Assembly: GCA_037389465.1 (NCBI GenBank)
Contig: JAZARR010000179.1
Span: 2,018,501-2,082,500 of the forward strand
Source: Baylisascaris procyonis
Taxonomy: Eukaryota; Nematoda; Chromadorea; Rhabditida; Ascarididae
Direction of reading: 5' to 3'
Length of the DNA stretch: 64,000 nucleotides
The notes beneath the pieces were generated by a model, which saw nothing but the letters and a program-made list of their open reading frames with translations, did no database searches and was not told where the DNA came from. Numbering within the stretch: position 1 is the first letter of the stretch; every line of letters begins with the position of its first letter. Shown here one piece after another: positions 27,396-40,815 of the stretch. The translations under genes were made by a program, and so were the position numbers.

Positions 27396-29814
27396 CAATT
27401 TTATAAAATTATTATTAAAGCTCATAAAAATCTGCGAAATAGAAATTTGCAGCAGCACTCTAAAGGTTTAACTTCTTCGAGATATAAAGAACTCATCGCT
27501 TCCTCCAGTGGAACTGATATAATGGAGCTATAAACAATTAGCGATCAATTAGTAAGTGTGCTTTCATAGAGGTAAATTTCAATCAACTCCTAATCTACTA
27601 CCGGAAGTAAACAATATAGAATAAATGGAACTAAATTACCTGTTATAGTGATTGCGATGAGCATCTGTGATTTCAAATAAAGTAACACTTAATAACTAAA
27701 TCAAAAATGGAGATCTACATATTTCGGAAGTGTGAAAAAACTGTAAGATGATGAGGTTGTATAAGAGAGGGTGAGGATTTTTTAAAATCCTTATAAAGAA
27801 AAATGAGAAGAAAATTACTAGAGAGAAAAATGGAAAATTTTCGTGCCATTACAAACGCCAAATAATACAATAGTTTGCACAAACAATACTTTCAGATTAG
27901 CTAATAAAGTTCATGCAAAATTCAACAAATAGTAAATTTATCTAATCTGTAAAATTTGCTCGAATTATTTGAAATGCTTGATGCTTGTAATCATTTGACG
28001 AGCAAAAACACTACTAAAAATATATGAGTGAAAACAGTGAGAAGTACTATGATTGTAGGTGAAAAATAATATCGTAATAGAAGCACATACAGTAATCGGA
28101 ATTAAGAATTAATATAGTATTATAGTCACAGAAATATGTACTGTAACTGGAAAGGTGACAAGCTTCGATGATGACACACTGCTGATTAACAAGATATAAC
28201 ATCGTCGTAATATACAATAGAACTATTCACAATAATATACAGTCCATTTGTAAAAAGAGGCCATAAAACCAACATTGTTTTATCGCTTCATATGAAAACG
28301 AATGATAAGAGAATAATACTAGTTGGAAAGCAAGTTAGGGAAGACTAGTTACTGCGATTTGTGCTTTTTGTATTTCATCATGGCAAGCCAATTAGGCGCT
28401 CAAATAGAAAAGAAACGATGAAAACACATTAAATAAAGCCTTTTCTTATAAGAAAACAACCAATTAGCCTCATCCTAGGCCGAAAAAGTGGGTCGGCTTG
28501 AAAACACATCGCACCAATGACCACAAAAGATCAGACCGTAATTTCTTGTCGCTTTTATAGGCAATTAACTTACATTGAACGAAATAAGCTTTAATTGAAT
28601 TGAGAAGAGGATATCATCCATGATTTAGACATACATACGTAAAATTTCACTGATGTGACATATGTGGTCCCTAGGCCGAATGCACCGGTCACGGAGCATA
28701 AACAGCTTTAGGATTACCCATAAATGACAGGTAAAGTTTTGCAGGTTTAATATGCTTTTGAATTAATGAATTCTGCTAATTAGTGCAAAAAGTTTGGTGG
28801 TTAAATGAAGAATAGCAATAACAGACATCGCTATCTTCGCTGTGGTATTAAAACCTAGCACACCAACTGCAAGAACCTGCATTTGGATTCAAATGAAACA
28901 TATTTTCGCTTCACATTTGTTCTGAGGTTCTCGTCCATTGCAGCCCTCATATACGCATTTGCTCATAGACATGTGATGTCACTATGTTGCGCATGAGCGA
29001 AAAAAAAATTGCCAAGTGATCCACAGACGCGCTGCAAAGGCTATTTGAATTGGAAAAACTACTTGAAAAACTCGAACAAGGAATGGCGGCCAATTAGGAA
29101 ATCCTCCAAGACAGATACTCCCAAAGACAGATTCTAGCGACCCTAGAAAATCCCTCGAGATTTCAGAAGAACTTCTTAAAAGCTAACGTTTGAACAGATG
29201 AGTTCTGAAATATGCTACGATTGATGGATAACACTAGAGTCATAATTTAAAATGTTTCCCTAACGATAAATGAACAAAGCATTTGCAAGCGGAGTTTAAT
29301 GACTGCTGTGTGGTTTGCAATGCAAAAATATACATCGATTTCAACGGAAATAAACGGATGGCTAAGCCATTAGTAATGAAGACTTGAAGTACATTCGCGC
29401 AACGAAACTATATCAACTCCTCGAATTTGACGTTTTTTTTGTCTTTCAAAAACATTACGCAACAGTATGCACTGAAATGAGTGTGCAATTGTTGCCAGAA
29501 ATTTCTAAAGGTGGATATGGTGGATAAATTTTCGAAGAAGAATAGAGGTTTGGACTAATACAGTGGAAAAGGAAGGGGAGGGAATGGCACCTATCATTCC
29601 ATCTACCGATATGAGAAAATACGAAGATGTAGGTGGACGGAATTTTTCCCTCAGTGACCATCGTTCTCGACTATGATTCTGGCTGCACACACCACTACAA
29701 CTTTCATGCTAGTGTCAACTACAGTTGAAACACTAAATGCATCTGAGGGCAGAGTGAATGCAGACTAAAGCAATTCAAAACTTTTCAAAGATACAAGCTT
29801 CTGATTTATTCATA

Positions 29815-29817
<3 letters not shown>

Positions 29818-29902
<85 letters not shown>
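29818..29902. repeat. (AT)n microsatellite
   Basis: Perfect AT dinucleotide tract of 85 bases. Confidence 0.98.
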
Positions 29903-31129
29903 GTATATGTGAAGCGAACGCAAACCACGCAAGAATCATTTTGAAATAGCGAATGAATAAACTGACGACGAATGATTTAAATCACCATGTATTCAGTGTT
30001 ATATGTAAGGGACATGTAAGGGAGATCAGCAGAATGCACATCGACTGCCGTCTTGTACAGCAGAGGAAAGAGAGACCACATGATAGATCAAGTTGTCTAC
30101 CAATGCCTTCATGATTTCAAGGTAAAACAAATTGTCTATAAATGCCTTGAGGCAAAACTCGGAGTATGTAAAAGGGGAGCGCATTTTTCTGAATAAAGCT
30201 CCAAAAGTTCAAGGAATTTAATGCGCATCAAATCTCTCCCCTGCAAGGCTATGACTTTCATACACTAGGGTGCACAACATTTTATGTTTGAGAGCATAAT
30301 CCGAAAATAATTGCCACATCGGCGGAAATTAATTGAAATACAAAATAATCTTGTATAACGAAGATTCGGGCAATTTGGTGGTCAAGAGGAAAGAAATGAT
30401 GGTTGGAGGAATATGAGTATAACGTCACGTTTGAAATCAGCTCGAAATATATGAATGAGCCAATTTAATAATTATTTTCATATGTTGATTGCTTTGAAAT
30501 TATTTGCACCAAAAACTGACCCCTCAAAAATCCTTCTAAACGATGCATTTTGCAACTTTTGCAATGAAGAAAAAATTTTTTTTGCATTTATATTGCGCAC
30601 TATAACTTTTCCTTTGTTGTTTTCTTTACTTCATTCTTATTATAAAGTAATTCTCTCGCGTTCATTATAATGGAGTTCATTATCTTTTTTGTCTTATTTA
30701 TTGGTGAGCAGAATTTCAAATTTGCAATTTTTTCCACAACTTTGCATACTATTCTTTTAATCCCATTCATTTTCTTTTCGGTGTTATCCATATCTAGAAG
30801 CTATACTTGTCCATTGCTATTCACATAAAAGATGCAACAACTGATATTTCTAAGAATCTGCTGTTATCAAATGACGTTTATTCGAAATATTCTTCACCCC
30901 ACAGCATATTATATGAAATGTTATTTCTATGCTGATGTTACTTTTCTACTATTCAACAGTTTGATTACTCTTTTAGCGATCAATCGCATTCGTCTTCCAC
31001 TCTGTTAGCAATACTTCTTTTTAATCAGTCAAAACAAGTCCTCTTTAGTCAACCGTTATGAAGTTCTAATTGATATTTCTGAGAATGGAATGAAACGAAA
31101 TTATATAGCTTCGTGCCAAAGCCGCTTCT

Positions 31130-33480
31130 TTCAGATTCTTGTCCACAAAGAAGATATCATCTATAGTATTTCAAGTAGTCCTGAAAACCTCAGCTCGGCT
31201 TGAGAAAAGCCGATGAATTTAACGCTGAGATAAGCTCCATGACAGTCCCCCCGAGGAGGGTCGATACGTTCGGTTGGAGAGATCGAACTCAAGGACAAGA
31301 AACACTTCAATATCGTTATACCCAAAAGACCTAAATAATCTAGAAAGGACGCAACAACAAAGAAGGATGCGCGTGTGGCAAAAACATGGGTAAAGCAATC
31401 GACATACTCAAAGAAGCGTCGATAAAATGTTTCGTTATGAACCCCACCATAGTGAGGAGCTTTGAGTATCAAGCTATGCTTTATGAAAGCTCTAATTTCA
31501 AGCACGATCATTTCAAGGATAAATAAAGATAAGCTTATCAGCAAAATATTCCCAACATAAGCGAAAATTCATCAGAATCCTTCACCATCATAAATCCAAA
31601 GGGATTAGGAATCGCGATCATAGTGCTATTTTATTGGCAACCGGAAAGGACAACGATTATATTACGTTAGCGATGACCTTAAGATTAGACAATCAACCAA
31701 ATGGAAAAGATTGCCTATAGTGAGTAAATCGGTTTAAGTTACGGATTGCGCTTGCTCGCTGCTTATCTGTTTCAAGGAAACAAGGATTGAACGCTACTTC
31801 AAAAATATTAAAGCAAAGAAAAGTTTTGACAAAATTAAACTTTATGTTATAAAAAAAACGATGATATCTTTTAAGTTTATCAAGCATAGCTCAATTAAAA
31901 CTCTCTCTTTGAACTATTTGAATCAGTTGGTTACGAAGCGTTCTTGAATTGCACAGTTAGTAAAGGTATCGTCTATTTGGTTCAAACGAATGAAAAGAAA
32001 AAGGCAAACTGGTTTATACCTTTAATACAGTCAGATTCCAATAGGAGTAATTAATTTTTTTATTCAAATGAACTATATAACAATGGCAATATTCTATAAG
32101 CAATTAATCAAAAAAATTACCGTAATGAAATAATATTGAGAGATAATATGCTCATCAATGAATGTTCGAATATTAAAATGCCAATTTCTATCAGCGATAT
32201 TCACGTTGATTCATAAAGTCTATGCCTATCTAAATATTTCTTAAAAAAAAAACTATCAGAAAATATTAATAAAACTCTCATCCGCAATCGATGTTTACAA
32301 GTGCTACAAAAAATTAAGTTATTTAACTATAAGTACAAAGCTATAAACTATGTGACTATAATCCAGTCTACATCAAATTGGAAAAAATCAACATAAAAAA
32401 GATTCTACTTTTTGTATGTAACTTTAGTGGACTGACGATCGGAAGATTGAGCACTGCTAGAGATCGGAAGAAACTCTCTTTCGAAAAATTCATCAAAAAG
32501 TTCGATAAAATAAAGTGGGATAAATTTCACCTCAGGATTTTGCAAAATAATGTAAACAAGATAAGTGCAATATTCTATGAAGAGACTGTAAAAACTTTTA
32601 AAAATATCGTTCCCATTACCTTCAGAAATCAAAAACGCGGCAGTTATATCCCCTTCGAAATAAGAAATCCAACGAGGGAAAAGAAATTATATTTTGAAAT
32701 GAATCGTTGCTAATCTGAACAAAAAAAAACTTGAAATGATCTGAAAAACAGCAGAAATTTTGTCGTAAAATGCTAAGCGAATATAAAAGGGAGTGGAAAA
32801 ATGAACAATTCAAACGAGTAGGCATAATGTATACAGAAATTAGTGACAAACAAAGCTAATGAACCGGAATCAAGGTAGTGCTAAATTTGAGCAAAAGAAA
32901 TGAATGATATAACTGAATAGACAATAGTATTTCGTATATGCCGAAGATCATAGCAGAGTTCGATTCTCATCCTGAAATCGTTCCCGAATAGTGGGAGGAT
33001 GTTGAGGCTTTCATAATCATGATAGATGGAAGGATTGACGGAAGTAGTGATGATATCAGTGACGTCGATATGCGACAAGAAGAAGACTTTCAGAAGGATA
33101 AAATATACTAAAAACATAGATGAACACTGAATAAACGGCAAAATCAAAAGAAACGACTGAAGGAGGAGGAAGGCAAGGGATTATTCCGCAGCTTACAAAG
33201 CGTATGTAGGCTCAGTCGGCAACAATAAAGAAGAGTGGTTGTCGTAAAAAGCAATGACGTTCATGAGCTCACGCAAAGCTTTAACCAACTAAATGATGAA
33301 TCACCTTCGAGCACCTTTTATGAACTTCAATGAACGATATGAAAACGATGAAGAAATTCGTTTGTTTGTTTACTCTATAAATATTGCTCACTGGAGGCAA
33401 GCGAAAGCTCAGTTTGTACTATACTTTGTGATGCGAATTAGCTTGATCTTCGAGTTTAGCAAAGATATCACATGATATTT
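31130..33480. other. possible decayed mobile-element or coding relic
   Basis: Within this interval several frames stay partly open, including 111 plus-strand codons at 32378-32713 and 127 minus-strand codons at 31544-31161. Base composition is locally less AT-biased at 31180-31480 and 32930-33090. Plus-strand fragments such as KIIAEFDSHPEIVPE near 32945 are interrupted by stops. I recognise no reverse transcriptase, integrase or transposase motif, so this may be chance. If real, it is a heavily mutated relic. Confidence 0.15.
32906..32968 (+). repeat. weak tRNA-like relic
   Basis: A B-box-like word (GAGTTCGATTCTC, 32956-32968) follows an A-box-like word (GATATAACTGAATAGACA, starting 32906) at tRNA spacing. 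The match is poorer than in the copies at 4807 and 35443. Confidence 0.25.
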
Positions 33481-34046
33481 GACCATTCTCGATGCTGAAT
33501 TCAACCATCTTTTAGTATTATTATTTTTGAATTAATACTAATAGCGAAGTCAGGAATTGACTCGGTTTACCTCAAACTAGAGGTTTACAAAAATTTTCAT
33601 ATCTGTGAATGTTAACTTATTAATTTATCCCATCTTTATTGTTCGATAATGTCAAAACTATGGTCCAATAATGAAATGAGGTTTTGAAAGAGCGCATAAA
33701 CGATGTTGAAACGTTACATGTTTGTCCGTTATTAGGAGGCCGAGATATTGCGCATTTTAAACTTTATGAAAACTTTTCCTTGTTGCTATTTATTTCTTCC
33801 TTATCCGTGCACCACTATTCTAAAATCGTTGAATTTCATCTGTGACCATTTGAAATGGTCTACTATTTAACCGACATCTCGATAAATGTTGATGCTTTTT
33901 CAACGTTGTGTTCGATTCATTTATCACAACATATGTGGTTATTTTCATCCAAAGCAAAGTGCTCAACTCAATAACTCATCGCCTCTCTATTCGACACCTT
34001 TCGTCTCATTTTCTTTTAAAATTTCTTTTTCAATCTGCTTTCTCAG

Positions 34047-34153
34047 ATAACGCACATACCCGCTATTCAGCTAAGGGTCTGTTTATACCCACTGGTCAAA
34101 AATTCCACCAACACAAAACAGAAGTACAACAACGAATTACTAGACAGTATTGA
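34047..34153 (+). CDS. possible terminal exon, unidentified
   Basis: A strong acceptor (about 25 bases of mostly T and C ending TTTCTCAG at 34046) is followed by a frame that encodes NAHTRYSAKGLFIPTGQK and a similar hydrophilic tail before TGA at 34151-34153. The exon would need two bases of a split codon from upstream (phase 1). No partner exon with that phase has been found. The acceptor is the best part of the evidence, and the frame is short enough to be chance. Confidence 0.2.
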
Positions 34154-34596
34154 GAGAATAGGTGCTCGTCCAATCCTGAATAACTGAATAACGATCGGAC
34201 CCAGATGTATAAGTTTCGGGCAGGATCGAATATCAGTTTTTATAGTTGCACTAGGAAAGAGAGATGGATAAGAAAAACAACGAATCAAGAAATATTCCAG
34301 AAGAACAACACAATATGTGCATTCATTATTTCACTTAGTACAGTAAAGTTTCCGCAATGATTTATACATTTCTATAGGGCTCTCATATAAATCTTCGATG
34401 AACGATTCGTTTTTATGGGGATTGATCGATGTGGAATGAAAATCCGATCGATATAAAATTGATGTAAACGTTTTGCATTTTATGTACAATTCCCTCCGAA
34501 AATGATCACACAAAGTGGAATCTAGCACATGACGTCATCTCATTTTGTAAAATTATGTCCGTCAAATTTTGCAATTCCAGTAACTTAGTTACAATT

Positions 34597-34705
34597 GGCA
34601 GACAGACAAACAGACAAACAGACAGACACAAACACACCCAGAGAAATATTTGCATATTTACATACGCACATCTGTTATCAACATAATGCGCTTTGGAAGT
34701 GCAAA
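34597..34705 (+). repeat. CAGA-rich dispersed repeat copy
   Basis: GGCAGACAGACAAACAGACA is followed by CATACGCACATCTG and then CATAATGCGCTTTGGAAGTG. A TGACGTCA palindrome and an ATTTTGTAAAATT block lie 60-70 bases upstream, giving the same block order as the copy near 47795. Confidence 0.65.
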
Positions 34706-34849
34706 TTGCATGCGCAGAATACTAAATTATTAGAAACCTGTTTGTAGGTAAATATGAAGTGATGGAAAAACGTCACCTCTGATTTCTCACTTTGCCTATA
34801 AATGGCAAATTTTCATTTATTAAAATATTTTATGCAATAATCGCATCAT

Positions 34850-34945
34850 TAGTATATATGTCAACGCATTCCTGTATGTCTGTGAGTAATCCTTCGTGTC
34901 TGCGGGTGCCGTGTATGTCTGTGGACGCTTGTGTGTCGTTCTGCT
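34850..34945 (-). repeat. CAGA-rich dispersed repeat copy, diverged
   Basis: The plus strand has repeated TGTATGTCTGTG / GTGTCTGCGGG words, the reverse complement of the CAGACA-CACA module. It lies only about 150 bases from the plus-strand copy at 34597, so the two are inverted relative to each other. Confidence 0.4.
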
Positions 34946-35439
34946 TACCAATTGATTCACATTCGTAATCCAATAGAATCACAACGATCAAATTAGAGAT
35001 TTTGAATTTGTTCAACGTTGTAAATTAGATTCAAAAAGTGAATCACGAAATAAATCCATCGATCATCGATTTATGAACGAAATATGAGAATCACAATTTC
35101 CTAAGAATATCGATGATCAAGATACAAAAAAAGTTTGCAAAGCAAGCGGTCGATCCACCACCAGCAAAAATGCAAAAAAATTGTCACATTGCAATATTTC
35201 TATTCTTTGGTTGACAGGCATTTGATACTGCCGTTTAGGCAAATGGTTTGCTTAAATGTGTTTCAGCAACAAAATATATTAGAAGTAAAGCAATCAAACA
35301 AAGTGGCTATTTAGGTTTAACGCTTATGATAAAATCAATTGAATTTTGACTTGAATTTCATTCATAACGTTGTGCTAGATGAATAGTGCATAAAATATTT
35401 ACTACTACCATATAATATCATTTAATTCGAAGTATCAAG

Positions 35440-35512
35440 AGGATAAGTCGATTGATTAAAGCGCCTGCTCGGAAAACAAAAAGTCACAGGTTCAGATCCC
35501 AGCGGTGAAGAT
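35440..35512 (+). repeat. tRNA-like relic (SINE-like)
   Basis: An A-box-like block (ATAAGTCGATTGATTAA, 35443-35459) and a B-box-like block (AGGTTCAGATCCC, 35488-35500) lie 28 bases apart. This spacing equals that of the copy at 4807 and nearly that at 1119. The stems do not pair well, so it is not a functional tRNA. Confidence 0.45.
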
Positions 35513-35734
35513 TAATCTCACTTGCAAATGAGCGCATGTTTGCTTAAACATCATAAAACACGCTCTTTTAAGTTTCATTGGTTGCATCATTCATCGATGA
35601 AAGACTGCATATGGAACTCAGAAGGATTCATAACGTGAATCACACTAGCCAGGGATGGAAATATCTCAGAACTATTTCATCGATCCTAACTTAGCTTTGT
35701 TCAAAAGGCTAGGCCAACAGGAAGATGCGCAGAA

Positions 35735-35794
35735 GGTGAAGAAGGGAGAGAGGGGAGAGGGGCAGTAAGGGGAAAGAGGGAGGGAGGGAGGGAG
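35735..35794. other. purine island with (GGGA)n end
   Basis: A G/A-only stretch interrupted once (CAGT), ending in three GGGA tetramers. It is one of the window's strand-asymmetric islands. Confidence 0.6.
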
Positions 35795-36382
35795 TCTCAG
35801 CGCAATTGTCATATCACTTCTAGAAATAATAGGTGAGGTAAATATGGGCAACAAAATAAGCAACTCCACTGCAATTTTTTATTTATTTGCTCTCCCATCC
35901 GTCCCTCTCAACGACATAATCGATAAAATCTTCACAAAGAGTGCCACAACAAAGAGAAATGTCCAGCATTGTAATTCTAACTCAAATTGATGAAAACAAC
36001 TGCAACGTAATTCATTCTCCTGAAACTTGAAATTCCAATGATTCCCTAAAGATTCGATGTTGGAGTTTAAAAATACGATTAAAGAGGGCTACATTGGAGC
36101 TTTGACCCCAAACCAAGAATCGTGGTGTCTCCTTGGGAGTAGAACAGGACTTCCAGCACCTATTACAACTTTTCGAAACGTTTTCCGGTTCCTACATTGC
36201 AATCCGGCAGAAATCATCCATTACATGTTTCCGTACAAACAGTTGCCTTTGCTAACAATAAAACAATATTAATGTGGAAATAAAGAATTAAAAAGAAAAT
36301 CCAAGTAATAAGGCATAGAAGACTAAATGACAGAGAGTTTTCGACTTGACTATTCTAGCTCTTGTCCATTGATTGATCCAGC

Positions 36383-36410
36383 GGGAAGGTGGGGATGGGG
36401 TAGGTGGGGG
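36383..36410 (+). other. G-quadruplex candidate
   Basis: Four G runs (three, four, four and five) with loops of five, two and five bases fit the standard quadruplex pattern without needing to split a run. Confidence 0.55.
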
Positions 36411-36994
36411 AAGGAAAGGAGGATCCAAAATGTTGGACAAGCAATGACCAAAATCCTATCGATGACAATGTGTCGATTGCATGCCAGAAGGTGATGGTGA
36501 AAGATGGAGGGAACATCTCCAGTTTGCACAAAAACTGAAACAGGCAATAGAGAGATGAAAAATGATGAAGAGGAAAAATTGAAGTATTAAAATGATTGAT
36601 GTTTTTATAAATGAAGATTTCCCATTTTAGCCAACCTCTGGTCAACGCAAATCTCAAAATGAGTTGAAAAGAGTGGCTGCTAATGAAAAATATAAGGTGA
36701 TTGAGAATCGGTGATATGCGACTTCAGGAGTTGACTCAAAGAAGTCGACTCCAAAGATGAGATTGAAGGATTCATAGCGCAATTTTTCATATAACGTTTT
36801 CGACAACTAAAATAAACCGATTTTTTAAATCAAACATTTCAGCATCCGTTAAAAAGTTCGACTTGCAAGATCCACTCATCCATTATGCGCAATAAGACGG
36901 ATGAAGCAACAGAGCAAATTTCAAACTAAACAAACGCATAGAAGAGGGAAATTTTTTTTTTTTTTTTTTTAATGAAGGTGAATAAAATAAATAG

Positions 36995-37080
36995 TTTTTA
37001 ATTTTAGACAATCGAACTGAACTTGTAGTTTAGTGGAGTGATGCGAGGAGAAATTTTTTAATTTTGGACAATCGAAATGA
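36995..37080. repeat. direct repeat, 26-bp unit at 60-bp spacing
   Basis: TTTTTAATTTTAGACAATCG at 36995 recurs as TTTTTAATTTTGGACAATCG at 37055, each followed by AA(C/A)TGA. The two differ at two positions. Confidence 0.85.
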
Positions 37081-39126
37081 CGCAAAAATTTCCAAAATAA
37101 GGAAAGCGAAAACCAAAATTCTTGTGTTCGAGCGAAATGAGCTGCGATTTTAGTGTTGCAACAAGAAGTGCTTCTTGGGTTCTCCATAAAGCAGCCGGGA
37201 AGCGAAGGAGAGGGTGATGTAGGTAGGAGAGAGGAAGGGAAAAGTTTCAGTTTTCAAGTCTTTTTTCTCTTTCATATGCCAATTCACATAGGTATAAATT
37301 CATAAACGTAACTACACTCAGCATAAAAGAATTTTACAAAAAAATATTTTGTAAACGAGAAAAAATTTACGGAAAATAGAAAAATATATGAAAATAAAAT
37401 GAAATTTCATCAGAATTGCATAAATATGTTCATATAAAATAACTAGTGACAATTGAACAGAATATGAACCACATTATTAGCGGTGTACGATTTCGAATAG
37501 CGAATGCGCTGTGCATTACAAATGCTGCCGATAATTATATAACGCCTCCTCTTTCAACAACACTCACCTGTAGCATATTCCATAAAGTGCATACAACGCG
37601 GAAATTATTATTCCAAATCTATTTATATATTTATTAAATATTTTTCACCCTTTTCCAACTTGATTTCAACAAACCACTAAGCATCGAGTGCTATATTCTC
37701 TAATAAATGATCATATATGAAGAGAAGGAAAAGGAAAAACTAATTATTTAACTGCAAACGATACTAAAAAGACTACTTCGAATGTTTGAATACAATTTAA
37801 ATGACATCAATATGAAAGAAAAATTAACTGCGACTATGAATCTATTGAAATAGATGGCTATTAAGGTCGCATTAATAACTTAACAAGCTGATTCAATAAA
37901 TTAAATAATGTACTTATGAATGGCTCTCCTTTGCTTGCACTCCCCTCTCCAGTGCTTACTTCTTCCGCTGTAACTACCACCTTATAACTATCACCTCCCC
38001 TTCCACCTCCTCCCCCTCCAAACTTCTTCTCAACAACGACTCCTCAGTTGGAAATTATGAATCGTTGAAGTTTTGAAATCTTTGATAGAAATGAAATTCT
38101 TTTCATGAAAGACAAATATCAATGCTGAATATATTTTTGCATTTGATTGATAATGCATATAAAACACTTCAACTAGATTTGAAATGACTTTGGCAATTTA
38201 ACTAATCGAAAATGTATAACTCACTTATGAAATTGATATCAGAATGAGTTATGCTAGACATAGCAACATTCTGAATAAAATATAATCATTTCACTCTTAA
38301 TTTATTACTTAAAATATTTTATAAGGAATGAAAATAAAACTACTGAAAGACTTGAAGATATGAAATAAACTGAATAATTTTTGGTGTGTGTTTTCAATCA
38401 TTTTCCATCAATTATTAAATGGCTGAGTTGTGTCAATCGCAACACTATTGTTATTCTTACATATTGAATCGTCTATTCACTCGAAGTATTTGTCGCATTA
38501 TGAACATGTTTTTGTTTTTTTTTACTGCTTTCACTCACATTTTTTTATTAACTTTGGATTTTCGGATGTTAAAATAAAATAGGATGAAAAAACATTTAAA
38601 AAATAATCAAAAATTGAATTAAATTAAGTTAAATTAAGAAAATTTCATGGAAGGAAAAAAAAAGTTCTGACAAATCCATTCGTTTCAATATTGCATGCGT
38701 GCCTCATCGATAGAATGTGGCACTTCTTAAGAAAATGGACAGGAAACAAGATATTACGAATCGCAAGCTAACACAACAACCTTCTTTGAAAGACTTTTTT
38801 CTTCATATCTGGGAATAAATCACCATACTTTTCAAATTTTTCTTTCACATTTTATGAGCGGAAGAAATTGTTACCAGAACATTTGACTCATTCTATGACC
38901 TCAGAGTTTAATACTGTACTATTCCACCTGTGCTATTACGGTTATGATACTACTATATTACTATACTCACGATGATACATATACACTTAAAAATTAGTTT
39001 TTAAAAACTGTACGGATGGAAATCTTTGTTGAAAATTTAAGCAATAAAAAAAATTTGTAACGTAGAAAAAAACAGATGCATATAAATTTGGCCAATTAAA
39101 TATAGTGATAAGACAATAATTTTTAG

Positions 39127-39345
39127 AATGTATTGCGTATATTTTCATTAAATTCAAATGCCAATATTACTGAAAAGGTTAATTGTTTAAATAAATCAAC
39201 AGGTGTACGCATTCATAAAATTTTGTCTGCCCAACATAGGCATTCACAAATTTGTACCTTCCCTTGGAGTGGGCCTCATGTTTTCCGATGGTTTTCTTTA
39301 CAGAATTCACACCAATGCATTAGCGATCAGTTGAAGCGGAAATAA
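39127..39345 (+). other. open frame with usable acceptor, coding doubtful
   Basis: An acceptor-like TAATTTTTAG ends at 39126. A frame in phase 0 then stays open for 72 codons to TAA, ending in CISDQLKRK. The composition is mixed and not obviously low complexity, but there is no partner exon and no family resemblance. It is recorded so that transcript data can be checked. Confidence 0.15.
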
Positions 39346-39531
39346 AAGGAGGGAATTGAATGACATGTTATTGCCGTAACTTTACACTGAGTAATTTAAC
39401 ACCACAATGCTTGTTCCCTTTTTTTCGAAATAAGCAGCTGCCTCAAACAACATAAACAAAATAAGCTTGCAAAAAAAAACACAAATATTTTTTCAATGAA
39501 AACAAGTGGAGATATATATATTAGAACAGCT

Positions 39532-39553
39532 GGCATGATATGCTGCTATTTTG
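39532..39553 (+). repeat. diverged GGCACAATATGCG-core repeat copy
   Basis: CTGGCATGATATGCTGCTAT resembles the core GGCACAATATGCGCTTTTGT with several changes. The AGCTGG prefix matches the copy at 61338. Confidence 0.3.
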
Positions 39554-40582
39554 TTTTTCGTTCATATGACTTGATCGATCAACATCCTAAATTATCAATA
39601 AATAAAAAAATATGCGAAACAATGTGTTCGCATTTGAAATAAACCGACCGCTCATATAAATATTCTATTTCTAAAAAATTCATTTTTCTCAATCTTATCT
39701 ACGTAAAGTGAAAAATTTTCCACGTTATGAAATGTAAATATTTTTCGGCACCTTTAAATATCAATAATCTTTCATAAATTTATTGGAATAAATTTACTGA
39801 CGATAGAAAAAATCATCTCAGAGTGTCCATCATAGCCGTTCAATTTCTCCAGCGTAGCCTTAGTGGCTCGTTAATTACTACAAAGAAAGCAAGCTTTGCA
39901 AAAACGCGAAATTAAGTTTGTTTAATTTTGAATGTTGCACACAAATATCAACGAATATGAGTCGCTATATGCGCAAGGAAGCAAGCGAAACGAAGATCTT
40001 AATAGCTGAAAGTGAATAGAGATTTATTTCCGGTGAAAGGATATCTTAAAGCTTTGGAATGTGCTAAAAATTTAATGGTTCTTGCCTAAATGCAATTGCA
40101 CTATAAATTTCCCTTTAGAACAAACAACCGATTAAACGGCTTATAAATGATAGCAAAGCAATTTTTGTATGACGAAAATCGTTTTTCATATAGAATAATC
40201 TATAATGGTAGAGAATGGAATGGAATAGTATAGAATAGTACAATTTCACAAAAAAAAAAAAACGACACGTCCTATATAAATAAATTACTGAATGCAGTGC
40301 TAACTGTTGATTATAATTGATCAAATAAAGCAAAACTTGGAACGATTTTAATGCAGCAGTAAAATATGAGGGAAAATTCCACAAATACGAAAGGGAAGAA
40401 AATATAGTCGAGGAGAGGAATGACTGCAAAAGAAAAGACTAAAGAACGATAATGCAAAGTATCAAAATTGCGTTGCAGTTATCATCATAAACGCAACTAT
40501 AATATGAAGCTTAGAGAAAGCTATGTATAGCTTGAAATTAGCAAATACAAATTTCCGATTATAAAACATTCTTTAAATGTGG

Positions 40583-40815
40583 TATAATGTGAACTCTAAA
40601 AGCACAGCCACATCCATTGTTTATAAATCACTAAATTTATAAATTTATAAATTTATAAATCTAAGAATAAATAATTTAATTATCGTAACATACAACAAAT
40701 AATTATCGTAATAAATAACAAATAATTAAATTTAAAAATATAAATTTATAAATCACGACTAAGAATATAATGTAAACTCTAAAAGCACAGCCACATCCAT
40801 TGTTTATAAATCACT
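40583..40815. repeat. 50-bp direct repeats around an AT-rich spacer
   Basis: Copies at 40583-40632 and 40766-40815 begin TATAATGT(G/A)AACTCTAAAA and continue through AGCACAGCCACATCCATTGT to TTTATAAATCACT. They differ at one base. The 133-bp spacer is itself made of tandem AATTTATA words and two related CAAATAATTATCGTAA blocks. This is a recent duplication or the scar of an insertion. Confidence 0.95.

Larger units (their letters stand above)
24725..29817. other. non-coding stretch, about 5.1 kb
   Basis: No supported gene. It holds CAGA-rich repeat copies at about 24885-24955 (plus), 25140-25200 (minus) and 27345-27395 (plus), a minus-strand GGCACAATATGCG-core copy at 25377-25400, pyrimidine islands at 25622-25690 and 25929-25962, and a G-rich island at 26413-26434. 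The 107-codon plus-strand frame at 25221-25544 crosses the core repeat and is probably chance. Confidence 0.5.
29903..40582. other. non-coding stretch, about 10.7 kb
   Basis: No firmly supported gene. Items listed separately: possible decayed element 31130-33480, tRNA-like relics at 32906 and 35443, a possible terminal exon at 34047-34153, CAGA-rich copies at 34597 and 34850, purine islands near 35745 and 36383, and a 60-bp spaced duplication at 36995-37080. A minus-strand open frame at 34527-34343 is protein-like and ends at a usable donor (ACTAA then GTGAAA), but its acceptor is poor. Confidence 0.4.

Noticed and set aside
30925..30960. Reverse-transcriptase-like FYADVTFLL on the plus strand
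   Set aside because: It has YADV instead of YxDD and no neighbouring RT motifs, so a chance match is more likely.
31161..31544. 127-codon minus-strand frame as a gene
   Set aside because: It is hydrophobic and F/L-rich, lacks splice sites and has no recognisable motif. It is kept only as part of a possible relic interval.
34343..34527. Minus-strand exon ending YKSLRKLYCT
   Set aside because: The donor is usable but the acceptor (GTGCTAG) is poor, and no partner exon of matching phase was found.
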